Positions 41,782 through 50,521 of a stretch of 64,000 nt of DNA are shown here, piece by piece (position 1 is the stretch's first letter; every line of letters starts with the position of its first letter). The notes under the pieces were generated by a model, which saw only the letters and a program-made list of their open reading frames with translations, ran no database searches and was not told the DNA's origin. The stretch covers positions 3,950-67,949 of the forward strand of contig CAZJRS010000006.1 of the NCBI GenBank assembly GCA_964548585.1, written 5' to 3'. Made by a program: the position numbers and the translations under genes. The DNA comes from Methanocella_A sp964548585 (GTDB lineage Archaea > Halobacteriota > Methanocellia > Methanocellales > Methanocellaceae).

Positions 41782-43890
41782 ATGAGTACTGAATGTCCGA
41801 CATGCCAGGGAAAGGGCTATGTCATCAAGGGCGAGGAAACCTGCCCAGCCTGTAGCGGCCAGGGCAAGGTAAAGAGCATGAACCTGATAAACATGTCCGA
41901 GAAGGACATTAAGGGAATGCTTAGCGGCTTCTGCCCGAAGTGTAAGGGAAGCGGCAAAATACAGGAGCGGGAGAAGTGCAATGACTGTGCGGGCACAGGC
42001 AAGCTGGCCGACTGCGAGATCTGTGGCAAACCGGCTCTCCCGGGCCAGACTGTGTGTGAGAACTGTAAAGGTATCCACCCGGTATTCAAACTGACTCAGG
42101 CATGCGATGTCTCCGACCTGGAGGTAGGGAAAGCGTATCTTGGCAAGGTCGCAAATCTGGCAGATTTCGGGGTTTTCGTGAACCTGAACGACCAGACCAA
42201 GGGCTTGATACACTCGAGCAACGTCAACCGGCCGTACGTGCCGGGTGAAGAGGTCGTCGTCAAGATCAACTCGATTAAGCCGAACGGCAACTTTGATCTC
42301 CTCCCCCATAAAGTGACCACATACAAGGTCGTCGAAGTCGAAAAGAACCTGCCCCGGACTAAATCGTCGGAAGTCGGCAGGTTTGTCAACAAACTTGTCA
42401 GCATTAACGGTGAAGTGGTTCAGGTCAAGCAGACCAGCGGCCCTACGATTTTCACAATCACCGATGAGGAAGGCTCAGTTTCCTGCGCCGCCTTTGTCGA
42501 AGCCGGCCAGAGGGCTTTTCCGGATATAGAGCTGGAATGCATGGTCCGGGTCATCGGCGAGGTCACCAAGAGGAATAACGGCCTACAGCTCGAAGTGCTG
42601 GATATGAAAAAGCTTAGCGACGAAGACGCCGCGAAGGTCAGGAGAGTCATCGAAGAGGCGATTGAAAAGCGTGCGGCCCCGCAACGCGTTGACTTCATGG
42701 TAAAGAGCGAAGTGCTTGAGAAGCTCCGGCCCCAGATGGAGAATGTCGCCCTGCATATCCGTAAGGCGATATTGAAATCCCAGCCGATCATCATCCGGCA
42801 CCACGCGGACGCAGACGGCATCTGCGCCGGAGTAGCCGTAGAAAGGGCATGCCTGCCATTGATCAGAGAGCAGGGTGACTCTGACGCCGAACACCATTTC
42901 TTTAAGAGATCGCCGTCGAAGGCACCGTTCTATGAGCTGGAGGACGTGAACAAGGACCTGGTCATGGCCCTGGAAGATAACCAGAGATTCGGCCAGCGCA
43001 TGCCGCTGATCGTACTTATGGACAACGGCTCCACCGAGGAAGACATCGATGCGTACAAATACACTAAAATCTACGAAATCGATCTTCTCGTCGTGGATCA
43101 CCACCACCCGGACACGATCGTAGATCCATACCTGAAAGGTCACGTCAACCCGTACCACGCGGGCGGCGACTTCGGGATCACCGCAGGTATGCTGGGCATG
43201 GAGCTGGCCCGGATGATCAATCCGGACGTCACCGAGGAGATCAAGCACCTTGCGGCAGTAGCGGCAGTGGGCGACCGGTCGGAAGCCCCGGAGAGGGCGA
43301 AGTACCTGGAACTTGTTAAGGAGAAGTACTCCGAGGACGAGCTGAAGAAAATGGCCCTGGCCCTTGACTTCGAGCAGTTCTGGCTTAGGTACAACGACGG
43401 CAGAGGCCTGGTCAACGATATCCTCAACTTTGGAGATGCGAAGCGGCACAGAGGACTCGTCGACCTGCTCAACGAGAACGCGAACCGGATGATCAACGAC
43501 CAGATGGACGCATCGATGCCCCACGTGAAAGTCATGGACCTGCCGAACGGAGCGCTATTGCATGTGATCGACGTAGAGCTGTTCGCCCACAGGTTCACCT
43601 TCCCGCCCCCGGGCAAGATGACCGGCGAGATTCACGATCGCATGTGCAAGAAGAATGAAGGCAAGCCGGTCATCACGCTGGGCTTCGGACCTGATTTCGC
43701 AGTGCTACGCAGCCGCGGCGTACTGATGAACATACCGAGAATGGTCAGAGAACTCCGCGATGAGATCAAGGGCGGCGGCGTCAGTGGCGGTGGCCACCTC
43801 GTCGTGGGCTCGATCAAGTTCGTCGAGGGCATGAGAAAAGAAGTCCTCGAAAAGATGACAACGAAGATCGGGCAGGACCCGATCGGGTAA
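41782..43890 (+). CDS. Archaeal RecJ-like nuclease with DnaJ-type zinc finger (COG1107)
   Basis: 702 residues. Four CxxCxGxG-type repeats (CPTCQGKGYV, CPACSGQGKV, CPKCKGSGKI, CNDCAGTGKL) in the first 75, a further CEICGKPAL knuckle, an S1 domain (about 105-175, GKVANLADFGVFVNL), an OB-fold (about 200-285), then DHH phosphoesterase with RHHADADGICAGVA, VVDHHHPDTIVDPY, and DHHA1 ending in GGGVSGGGHLVVGS. Likely single-strand DNA or RNA nuclease linked to replication. First of a replication block; converges on priL. Confidence 0.92.
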   Translation: MSTECPTCQGKGYVIKGEETCPACSGQGKVKSMNLINMSEKDIKGMLSGFCPKCKGSGKIQEREKCNDCAGTGKLADCEICGKPALPGQTVCENCKGIHPVFKLTQACDVSDLEVGKAYLGKVANLADFGVFVNLNDQTKGLIHSSNVNRPYVPGEEVVVKINSIKPNGNFDLLPHKVTTYKVVEVEKNLPRTKSSEVGRFVNKLVSINGEVVQVKQTSGPTIFTITDEEGSVSCAAFVEAGQRAFPDIELECMVRVIGEVTKRNNGLQLEVLDMKKLSDEDAAKVRRVIEEAIEKRAAPQRVDFMVKSEVLEKLRPQMENVALHIRKAILKSQPIIIRHHADADGICAGVAVERACLPLIREQGDSDAEHHFFKRSPSKAPFYELEDVNKDLVMALEDNQRFGQRMPLIVLMDNGSTEEDIDAYKYTKIYEIDLLVVDHHHPDTIVDPYLKGHVNPYHAGGDFGITAGMLGMELARMINPDVTEEIKHLAAVAAVGDRSEAPERAKYLELVKEKYSEDELKKMALALDFEQFWLRYNDGRGLVNDILNFGDAKRHRGLVDLLNENANRMINDQMDASMPHVKVMDLPNGALLHVIDVELFAHRFTFPPPGKMTGEIHDRMCKKNEGKPVITLGFGPDFAVLRSRGVLMNIPRMVRELRDEIKGGGVSGGGHLVVGSIKFVEGMRKEVLEKMTTKIGQDPIG

Positions 43891-43892
43891 AA

Positions 43893-43916
43893 GTCGTGGC
43901 ATTCAGATGCCACGAC
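43893..43916. terminator. 10-bp hairpin terminator between convergent genes
   Basis: GTCGTGGCAT TCAG ATGCCACGAC has perfect 10-bp arms and a four-base loop, then AGATTCTTTTT. It lies three bases past the nuclease stop and nine before the priL stop, so it can serve both strands. Confidence 0.7.
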
Positions 43917-43925
43917 AGATTCTTT

Positions 43926-45047
43926 TTACAACTTTTTATCTACAGCTGCCCCGGCACCTGCCGAAGGCGACATAACTTCAACGTTATTGGCAACATCTGC
44001 AGCTTTACCACTACTTTCTTTAAACGCCTGAGCTGCCGCCTGATCTTTTGCCCGTCTCCACTGGGCTTTACGGTAATATCCCAGCGGGTGAGTGACAATC
44101 TCGCATAGTTTAGTTTTACCGGTACAGTTCCCATACGTGACCATGGTTTTGCACGACGGGCAGGTGTACTCGGTCCCGCTGCTGCCGGTAATATGCTGCA
44201 CCTGGTAGTAGGTCATATCCTCCCGGAAGTCCGGTGCAAGACGGTAGAGGTCCATGATGGCGTCTTTGTCAAGGCCAATGTTGGCGAGGAATGAAGTCAG
44301 CGCAAACCGAGCCGTGTGAGGCAGATTGATCCCTTTCTGGAGGTCCGAGAGCAGGTTCCTCATGCAGGGCGGGAACGAGTCCTGAGATACTTCCCCTTCG
44401 GCGATCAAGCCTTTCTCACCCTTGAGCTGATCCAGCGATTCCCGGATCTCTGCCAGATACGGCTCGAGCACTGGCATCAGCTCAACCGGGACCTTAGCCC
44501 CGAAGCCAGCCTGAATCTTTTCTCGAACAGCTTCCTCAAGCAGCCGGGCAAAAGAGTCCCGGGGCACATAGACCATTCCAGAGATAACCTTACGGTTGAT
44601 CAGTTTCCATTCCAGGTTCCGCAGTCCGGAGGCATACCGAAGGTAGTCGGTGAAGTGAATCACGAACTCCCGGTCCTTGACCCGGGAAGAGACCCCGAAG
44701 TCAAGTCCGACATCGATCAGCCCGACGTCGCCTTCGCCGAGCATAAGTTCGTAGGCCCTCTTGGACTCCCATAAGGCGAAGCGTTTGATTAAGTACGGGT
44801 CTTCGGTCATGGCCACCATCATACGGGCCACAGGGTACGATAACAGCTCCCGCTCTGGATCAAGCAGCAGATCATCGGTATGAGCCTCCCCCTTCAGGGC
44901 ATTGAGTACACGTTTTTTCGCCCTGGTGCGCACCTGCCCGTATGCGGGCTTATGGACAATATCCGAAAGAGAAAAGTTACGGTCCCTGACGTAGGACATC
45001 GCCTCCTGGGTAAAGGGATATTTGGCATAAGCGACCGCATCCATCAC
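43926..45047 (-). CDS. priL: DNA primase large subunit PriL
   Basis: 373 residues. N-terminal helical domain (YPFTQEAMSYVRDRNFSLSDIV) and C-terminal Fe-S domain with cysteines in FPPCMRNLL, YTCPSCKTMVTYGNCTGKTKLCEI and the aromatic HPLGYYRKAQWRRAK. It stabilises and directs the PriS catalytic subunit, which is not in the window. Start is GTG 45047 or the ATG next to it (MDAVAYAKYPF). The tail is Ala-rich and unconserved. Confidence 0.93.
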   Translation of the reverse strand: MMDAVAYAKYPFTQEAMSYVRDRNFSLSDIVHKPAYGQVRTRAKKRVLNALKGEAHTDDLLLDPERELLSYPVARMMVAMTEDPYLIKRFALWESKRAYELMLGEGDVGLIDVGLDFGVSSRVKDREFVIHFTDYLRYASGLRNLEWKLINRKVISGMVYVPRDSFARLLEEAVREKIQAGFGAKVPVELMPVLEPYLAEIRESLDQLKGEKGLIAEGEVSQDSFPPCMRNLLSDLQKGINLPHTARFALTSFLANIGLDKDAIMDLYRLAPDFREDMTYYQVQHITGSSGTEYTCPSCKTMVTYGNCTGKTKLCEIVTHPLGYYRKAQWRRAKDQAAAQAFKESSGKAADVANNVEVMSPSAGAGAAVDKKL

Positions 45048-45159
45048 ATGCCCTCGTCAACCGGGTTACAGCCACACTGGCTGTCAGCAACATAGGCTGT
45101 TCTTGTTATAATGGTTGCATCTCAGGTAAAAGCTTTGTCAATCAGATTTTGCGATTAAT

Positions 45160-45265
45160 AAGTAAACATTATCGTCCGAAGGGCGTGCGCTAGGATGGAA
45201 TAAGCGAGCGTCGAGGGATGTTCGCGTTGTCTCCACACTTTGGACCAAAAGGTCCAAGTTCTGTT
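45160..45265 (+). ncRNA. Candidate small RNA or structured leader (low confidence)
   Basis: GC-rich island in an AT-rich 270-bp gap. After an AT-rich stretch (GCGATTAATAAGTAAACATTAT) comes a segment with several short stems and then TTGGACC AAAA GGTCCAA followed by GTTCTGTTTTT, a good terminator shape. No frame encodes a protein of note. It could instead be the leader of the KGG gene, whose start is 75 bases on. Confidence 0.3.
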
Positions 45266-45338
45266 TTTAATACGGGTCATTTTAATTGTAATATACTGCG
45301 GATGAGAATCTGGTGATGATATGGCCAGGAGGATGGAA

Positions 45339-45512
45339 ATGGCAGATAAAGGTGGTATGTCCGTAAAAGAGGCAGGACGTAAAGGAGGTCAGGCAACCTC
45401 TAAGTCCCACGACCGAACGTTCTACGAGGAGATCGGCCATAAAGGTGGCGTGAAGGGCGGCCAGCGTGTGCGCGAGCTCATTCAGAAGGGTAAAGCGGCC
45501 GAAAGAAGATAA
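45339..45512 (+). CDS. KGG-motif (Em/YciG-like) stress protein, copy A
   Basis: 57 residues from ATG 45339, set by AGGAGG at 45327-45332. Contains the repeated EAGRKGGQAT, EEIGHKGGVKGGQRV units of the LEA-1/Em glycine-rich family, which are hydrophilic desiccation or stress proteins. A paralog on the other strand is at 61611-61799. Helical coil likely; no enzyme activity expected. Confidence 0.85.
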   Translation: MADKGGMSVKEAGRKGGQATSKSHDRTFYEEIGHKGGVKGGQRVRELIQKGKAAERR

Positions 45513-45565
45513 AAGAAGTGTGGGCATCAAGTTTGAGATGATCAAACTTGAGCCTTCTCGTCCGG

Positions 45566-46306
45566 TTATTCTGACTCGATACGAGGTGCTAGCAGGTAGA
45601 TGACAGAGCCATTACCACTGGCGATGTTGAAGGTGAGCTTGACCGGGTAGTCAGAGCCCAGGTCGATGTTAACCTGCTCAGCCTTGCCCAGCGACTTGAC
45701 GATGTCGTTCAGGTAATCCAGAGAGAACAGCGACCGGACATTGCCGGTAGACTGCAGCGAAATAAGGCTGGACTCGGGGATTTCCAGGCGCACCTTATCC
45801 AGGTCACCCTCGGCTTCAACGTAGAACGTCTTATCATATACGCCCAGAGCCATGTGATCGGACACCTTCTCCGCGGCCTTTACAGCTCGCTTTAATTCGG
45901 CGCCGTTCAGCACGATCTTTGCCGGCAGTTCAAGAGTCGGTACTTTAGGCTCTTTTCTGATCGAGCTGGGGTCCAGCAATGACAGAGTATATGCCAGCCC
46001 TCCTGTGCGTATTTCCAGCTTACGGGTTTCCTCGTTGAGGTTGAGCTCCAGCCGGTCGTCCCTGGCAGTCATGCCAAGGATATCCATGAATCTGACCAGA
46101 TCTATACCTATCTCGCCTTCCGTGGCTTCAAATGTGTCGAACGCTTTAGCGTTCAGGTCAAAGGCCACCATGGCGACGTTCGCCGGGTCCACCGCGCGGG
46201 CGGAGATGGAGTCCTTCGTGATCCTGAACTTGGCCTCATCGACCAGAGTCGAAACGGCTTCGATCGCGTCCTTGAAGACCTCTGCATTGATTGCCGCCTT
46301 GAACAT
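45566..46306 (-). CDS. pcn: DNA polymerase sliding clamp PCNA
   Basis: 246 residues. N-terminal FKAAINAEVFKDAIEAVSTLVDEA, central DNA-facing loop (ISARAVDPANVAMVAFDLN), the interdomain connector, and the C-terminal tail YLLAPRIESE. A trimer ring for polymerases, ligase and nuclease. Downstream of tfs on the same strand with 116 bp between; short tandem repeats occupy that gap. Confidence 0.95.
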   Translation of the reverse strand: MFKAAINAEVFKDAIEAVSTLVDEAKFRITKDSISARAVDPANVAMVAFDLNAKAFDTFEATEGEIGIDLVRFMDILGMTARDDRLELNLNEETRKLEIRTGGLAYTLSLLDPSSIRKEPKVPTLELPAKIVLNGAELKRAVKAAEKVSDHMALGVYDKTFYVEAEGDLDKVRLEIPESSLISLQSTGNVRSLFSLDYLNDIVKSLGKAEQVNIDLGSDYPVKLTFNIASGNGSVIYLLAPRIESE

Positions 46307-46369
46307 GTCGTATTCCTTACCCTTGGTAGTTACTAACTGTAGTAATCGCTATAGCTAAATAAAAGCTTT

Positions 46370-46401
46370 GATGCCTGGCACCAGTGATGCCTGGCACCAG
46401 T
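46370..46401. repeat. Two tandem 16-bp repeats
   Basis: GATGCCTGGCACCAGT occurs twice back to back. The following GCCAGCTGGCCAGTGCCAG continues the CTGGCA/TGCCAG theme, so the region can form several alternate hairpins. It lies between the tfs stop and the pcn start. Confidence 0.75.
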
Positions 46402-46422
46402 GCCAGCTGGCCAGTGCCAGCG

Positions 46423-46743
46423 TCAGTTATACTCACGCCAGGTCTTACCGCATTGCGTGCAGCGGAAGAACCGTACTTCGCTCTCATCAGCGCTGCGCAG
46501 CTGCCTCATCCACCAGTACGCTTTCTGGTTCCCGCAGTCGGGACACTTGACATCGGTAGTGGTCGGAAGTCCGGCATCCTCCTTGTTATCCAGCACAGTC
46601 ATTTCGCGCTGCTGATCCTTAACAGGGCCGCCGACGATCATGTTGCCGGCCGCGGCTTTCTTCTCGTGGCCGCACTTGCGGCATTTTACCACGCCACCCG
46701 TGCCCGGCCTCATGATGCTCTTGCATTTTGGACAGAATTCCAT
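46423..46743 (-). CDS. tfs: Transcription elongation factor TFS
   Basis: 106 residues from ATG 46743. N-terminal zinc ribbon MEFCPKCKSIMRP...CRKCGHEKK and C-terminal TFIIS-type ribbon VKCPDCGNQKAYWWMRQLRSADESEVRFFRCTQCGKTWREYN with the acidic DE pair at the tip that stimulates RNA cleavage by backtracked polymerase. Its start is 14 bases after the stop of a frameshifted reading frame. Confidence 0.95.
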   Translation of the reverse strand: MEFCPKCKSIMRPGTGGVVKCRKCGHEKKAAAGNMIVGGPVKDQQREMTVLDNKEDAGLPTTTDVKCPDCGNQKAYWWMRQLRSADESEVRFFRCTQCGKTWREYN

Positions 46744-46757
46744 GAATATGATCCCTC

Positions 46758-47040
46758 TCATCGCCTGCGGGCGAAAATTACCGGCACATCGCAGACACCA
46801 AGCATAACCACGTCACCCGGGTCAGATTCTGCATTCGTGATGCCGTAGAAATCCGCCAGCGGCCGATCGACTCTACCGGCCCGCCCGGGTCTCCGTGAGA
46901 ATGGGAATAGACGCCCACAGGCTTAAGGATTGTGGCGTTTAATCCCGTTTCTGCGTGGGCGGAGCCCACGTCAGACTCATCTATTACATCGTCTTTGTTG
47001 GTGAAAACGATCTGGAGTATCGGTACGTTCTATGATTCAT
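46758..47040 (-). pseudogene. Frameshifted gene remnant upstream of tfs
   Basis: Two in-line segments in different frames look like one ancestral protein of about 90-95 residues: NVPILQIVFTNKDDVIDESD...VGVYSHSHGDPGGPVESIGR in one frame, then LADFYGITNAESDPGDVV...VIFARRR in the next, ending TGA 46758. A one-base change near 46858 restores continuity. The 5' end also lacks a start codon in that frame, though ATG 47040 is present in another. Family not recognised. Either a true pseudogene or a sequencing error. Confidence 0.5.
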
Positions 47041-47137
47041 AGCTCATATATAACGACTACTTATGAGTATCGCTGCCGAGTATTGTTTATCTCAATAACC
47101 CCCAGCTTATTACCGGGAAGTACCTGAGTTCTGGAGC

Positions 47138-47695
47138 TTACACGGTTTCGGCTGGCTTCACAGGCTTCTTCTTGATCAGCGAAAATAATAACGCCCCGAT
47201 TACCGCGAGAACGACGCCTATGATCAACATTACAGGCAAGCAGCATACAAGGTTGCCGAAGACAGTCCCGAGGATCGAGGTATCGCCATACGGTACTAGT
47301 AAAGAAAAGATGATACTAAGTACCATGGCCACCGGCCTGTGGATGATTTCCGCGACCGCGCCTGCAATAGCCCCTGCAGTAGCCGCTTCAACTTTCGTCG
47401 TGTACGGTGCCATCTTTGCCGCAAGCACTCCCGCGCCAAAGTAGGTCAGCAACTGTAGCCCTAGTATGGCCAGGAAAGCCAGGCCGATCATCATGAATCC
47501 CACTGGTGGCAACTCAGGCGTCCCCGTGGGAATATTCTCGGGATCTCCATATTTCTCCTGCCACTGCCTGGACTCCTCGATGAATTGTGGTCCGCCGATG
47601 AAGTCCACGAGGATATCTCCGGCGAGCGTCAGGCAAATTAGTATGATGGCTGCGATGATGCCTGCTTTGATCGCTTCAGTATATTTTTTATCCAT
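47138..47695 (-). CDS. Membrane protein of unknown function
   Basis: 185 residues with about four membrane helices (12-32, 65-90, 100-125, 140-170). A Gly/Ala-rich helix (VEAATAGAIAGAVAEII) resembles DUF5518-like archaeal membrane proteins. An external loop near 35-60 is Pro/Glu-rich. Basic C-terminus. Monocistronic, function unknown. Confidence 0.7.
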   Translation of the reverse strand: MDKKYTEAIKAGIIAAIILICLTLAGDILVDFIGGPQFIEESRQWQEKYGDPENIPTGTPELPPVGFMMIGLAFLAILGLQLLTYFGAGVLAAKMAPYTTKVEAATAGAIAGAVAEIIHRPVAMVLSIIFSLLVPYGDTSILGTVFGNLVCCLPVMLIIGVVLAVIGALLFSLIKKKPVKPAETV

Positions 47696-47814
47696 GATTA
47701 AACACCTGTCAAGTAATGATTATACGTGCTTTATAATAATTTTACCCGCACCCAGAAGCCGAATCCATCAAAGCCGTTACAGTGTTGGTAAGACAGAGAA
47801 TAAGCAGTCTTCGT

Positions 47815-48480
47815 TCACGGGATAAACAGCCCTTGATTGTTAAAGATGTCCCGTGCCACGTTATTCGCCCACGCTACAGAGCCGACATCAGCCACTTTAT
47901 GGGCGTCGCTGCCTATCGTGTACTTCACCCCGGCATCCCGGCAGTTCACCAGAAAGTCCCGGGAGGGCAGACAGTGCTTTGAATTGATCTCAATGGCTAC
48001 ATCGTTGTCCCTTAAAAGCTCCACCAGCCGATCCTCATATTCCTGAACGGGAGTGAAATCAACGCCCGCGCTCCAGGCGTGGTGAGCCAGGACATCGACA
48101 CGCTTGTCCTGCACCGCCCGAAAAACGGCATGATAGTAAATTTCCCAGGACGGAGCTCCATGGAAAGATGCGAGGACCAGGTCCATGCCTTCCCGGTCCG
48201 CGAGGTCGACTTCCCCGGTGGAGAGTATCTCGGCCTCGATTCCCACCAGGACTTTTACCCGGTACGAGGGCTGCAACAGATCTACCTCTTTTTTCGTCTC
48301 CCGCACCATCTTTTCAGTAACGCCGCTCCCGTGCCCCGGTCCGTGGTCAGTCAGCGCGACCAGATCCAGTCCCTTCAGCTCCGCTGCCTCGATGACGTTA
48401 TGCACGCTATCCCTGCCGTCCGATTTACTGGTATGCACGTGCATGTCGACTTTCATCGGTGGGAGCTCCGGAATGTACAT
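47815..48480 (-). CDS. PHP-domain phosphoesterase
   Basis: 221 residues. Metal motifs: KVDMHVHTSKSDGRDS near residue 10, ALTDHGPGHG near 43, EAEI near 80, LAHHAW near 131 and SDAHKVADVG near 195. The YcdX/PHP subgroup is typical of small phosphatases or pyrophosphatases; histidinol phosphate is only one possible substrate. Twenty bases separate it from the following archaetidylinositol-type gene on the same strand. Confidence 0.88.
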   Translation of the reverse strand: MYIPELPPMKVDMHVHTSKSDGRDSVHNVIEAAELKGLDLVALTDHGPGHGSGVTEKMVRETKKEVDLLQPSYRVKVLVGIEAEILSTGEVDLADREGMDLVLASFHGAPSWEIYYHAVFRAVQDKRVDVLAHHAWSAGVDFTPVQEYEDRLVELLRDNDVAIEINSKHCLPSRDFLVNCRDAGVKYTIGSDAHKVADVGSVAWANNVARDIFNNQGLFIP

Positions 48481-48500
48481 TACATTGTACCCGGGCAGGC

Positions 48501-49127
48501 TTAAAATTTCCCCCGGTTCCAGTACAGGTATAACACCCGCTGCAAAGCGGAGAAGTTAGTCCCCACAGCCACGATGGCAATGGCGATGGTCATGGCTCCG
48601 AAGCCCAAAAAAGTGTAGGCGCTGAGGCAGGAGAAGATGATGAGCGTGATGACAGTCTCGGGCCGGCCGTAGATACCGACACCCTCGAGAGGGTCCTTGA
48701 TCTTGCCATCGTGCTTCTGCTGGTATCCGATCTCGGCATAGACGACCGGCTTGATGAACGTGTTGATCATCGATCCGAAGACTGCGATGGCGACGAGCCG
48801 CATGTCGACCAGCCCGCCGAGGCCGATGCCCAATAAGACAATACAGTCCACGTACTTATCGACAATCCAGTCGATAGCTGCGCCGAACTTGGAGGACCTG
48901 TTTTTAATGCGGGCCACGCCGCCGTCTATGAAATCCAGCAGTCCGGATAATAGTAGCGCAGCGGCACCTGCATAGATCAAGTTCACCCCATACAGCACCC
49001 CTGCGGCAATACCTAGTAACAATGAGAGCAGCGTGATCTGGTTCGGGGTAATGCCGGTAGCGGCAAAAGCCCTGGAAACCGGGCTGATAAAGCCGATCAG
49101 GTGATCGCGATACTTGGTGAGGTTCAA
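48501..49127 (-). CDS. CDP-alcohol phosphatidyltransferase, archaetidylinositol phosphate synthase-like
   Basis: 208 residues, six membrane helices. The CDP-alcohol signature is complete: D65 and D68 (DFIDGGVAR) with G82, D86 and D90 in the second half. The closest known archaeal role is joining CDP-archaeol to inositol-1-phosphate. Which alcohol it uses is inferred from length and from general archaeal lipid biology. On the minus strand upstream of the PHP gene, possibly one transcript. Confidence 0.88.
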   Translation of the reverse strand: MNLTKYRDHLIGFISPVSRAFAATGITPNQITLLSLLLGIAAGVLYGVNLIYAGAAALLLSGLLDFIDGGVARIKNRSSKFGAAIDWIVDKYVDCIVLLGIGLGGLVDMRLVAIAVFGSMINTFIKPVVYAEIGYQQKHDGKIKDPLEGVGIYGRPETVITLIIFSCLSAYTFLGFGAMTIAIAIVAVGTNFSALQRVLYLYWNRGKF

Positions 49128-49243
49128 GCGCTGTCCTCCGGGGACATGAAGTTTAGAGGCAAATAGTACTTAAAGTTAGTGTATCAGGGGTAAGTGATAC
49201 TTTAAAATACTTAATGGCGGATATTCTTAATTCAGGTTATTAA

Positions 49244-49801
49244 ATGGTAAAGGCTTCTGGTATGGCGAAGAATAAGCAGGTCAACCGCGCATTTTACATC
49301 GGCCGCTTCCAGCCATTCCACCTTGGTCACCTGAAGGTGATCAGTCAGATCGCCGAGGATGTCGACGAGCTTGTCATCGGCATAGGTAGCGCTCAGCTAA
49401 GCCATACGCCGGAAAATCCGTTTACAGCCGGTGAGCGTATTATGATGATCTCCCGGAGCCTGGAAGACCTGGACCTTTACAATTACGTCATTCCCATCAA
49501 TGACATCTACAGGAATGCCATCTGGGTATCCCACGTCGAATCGATGACACCCCCGTTTTCGTGCGCGTATACGAATAACCCGCTGGTATCTCGCCTGTTT
49601 TCTGAGGCGGGATATGAGGTAAATCACTCGCCTATGTACAATAGAAGCGCTTATTCGGGAACTGAGATCAGGCGACGGATGCTAGCCGACGAGAACTGGC
49701 AGCAACTGGTGCCGCCTGCGGTGGTCAAAGTAGCAGAAGAAGTCTGTGGCGTCGAGCGGCTGAAGCAGGTCAGCCTGAAAGGTGACATAGAAAGCGGGTA
49801 A
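49244..49801 (+). CDS. nadM: Nicotinamide-nucleotide adenylyltransferase NadM
   Basis: 185 residues. AFYIGRFQPFHLGHLKVI has the GRFQPxHxGH nucleotide-binding motif and SAYSGTEIRRRMLADENW the ISGTxIR motif. Makes NAD from NMN and ATP. Starts at ATG 49244 with AGGTT upstream; a second ATG at 49250s is in frame at 49262. Stand-alone gene. Confidence 0.94.
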   Translation: MVKASGMAKNKQVNRAFYIGRFQPFHLGHLKVISQIAEDVDELVIGIGSAQLSHTPENPFTAGERIMMISRSLEDLDLYNYVIPINDIYRNAIWVSHVESMTPPFSCAYTNNPLVSRLFSEAGYEVNHSPMYNRSAYSGTEIRRRMLADENWQQLVPPAVVKVAEEVCGVERLKQVSLKGDIESG

Positions 49802-49886
49802 TACTACAGATAACACTGCAGTGATTAGATACTATTCCGCGATATCTTGCCAAAGATAGCGATGACTTGCGTATCCGAGTTACTAA

Positions 49887-49908
49887 AGGCTTGACCTCAG
49901 TCAAGCCT
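49887..49908 (-). terminator. Terminator overlapping the gfcR stop codon
   Basis: On the minus strand AGGCTTGAC TGAG GTCAAGCCT is a perfect 9-bp stem with a 4-base loop. The 5' arm is the last codons of gfcR and the loop holds its stop codon. TTAGTAAC follows. Confidence 0.6.
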
Positions 49909-50520
49909 ACCAATCCGGACGAGTGACTTGACAGGCACGCCGCCGAAGGAGTCGGCCCCGTGCTTGTCGATGATCACCGCGATGGCCACAGCTTCGCCGC
50001 CCCTATCCTCGATAAGCTTGACCGTTTCTTCCATCGTCGATCCCGTGGTGATCACATCGTCGATGATGACACAACGCTTACCCTTGATGTCAGCATAGTT
50101 CTCACTAAGAGTAGGCTGAGTCGGGTGCTGCTTGGCGGATTCATCAGATCGGTGCTTTCCGGGGTGGATTACCGCCAGTTCGGCACCGTACTGGTAGGCT
50201 ACCACGTTCGCCAGAGGCACGCCGCTTAAAGCGATACCTACGACTACATCCACGTTGGTGTCGAGCTCGTTTAAGACCTCCTCGACCATGTCGGCCATGC
50301 AGGTAGCGATGAGCATGATCCGGTTCGAGCTCTTGCCGATGGTGCTCCAGTCAATGAATATGTCCTTGGGTGCCTGCGCTCCGGTTTCTTTCTTTGCGCG
50401 GGTGAGCAGCCAGGTGGCAGTCTCCCGGGAGATGTTCAGCTCGTCGGCGATCTCGCCAGAGCGGAGACCTCGGTTCCTGAGTTCGATCGCCTTTTCGATA
50501 AGGTCGTTAACGTTCTTCAT
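49897..50520 (-). CDS. gfcR: GfcR-type regulator: helix-turn-helix plus phosphoribosyltransferase
   Basis: 207 residues. The N-terminal HTH (LIEKAIELRNRGLRSGEIADELNISRETATWLLTRAKKE) joins a PRPP-binding type I phosphoribosyltransferase domain with CVIIDDVITTGSTMEET. In haloarchaea GfcR regulates sugar and central-metabolism genes; enzyme activity as an orotate-type PRTase is not expected. I chose ATG 50520; the frame is open further, but that stretch overlaps nob1. One base separates it from nob1. Confidence 0.88.
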   Translation of the reverse strand: MKNVNDLIEKAIELRNRGLRSGEIADELNISRETATWLLTRAKKETGAQAPKDIFIDWSTIGKSSNRIMLIATCMADMVEEVLNELDTNVDVVVGIALSGVPLANVVAYQYGAELAVIHPGKHRSDESAKQHPTQPTLSENYADIKGKRCVIIDDVITTGSTMEETVKLIEDRGGEAVAIAVIIDKHGADSFGGVPVKSLVRIGRLD

Positions 50521-50521
50521 G

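Noticed and set aside
42583..43524. Long antisense reading frame (313 codons) opposite the RecJ-like gene
   Set aside because: It follows from GC-biased codons of the true gene; the sense strand has clear zinc-finger, S1 and DHH motifs while the antisense protein has none.
46758..47040. JAMM/MPN protease for the frameshifted gene, from VGVYSHSHG
   Set aside because: The His-x-His looks similar, but the upstream Glu and the following Ser/Asp spacing do not fit, so no family is assigned.
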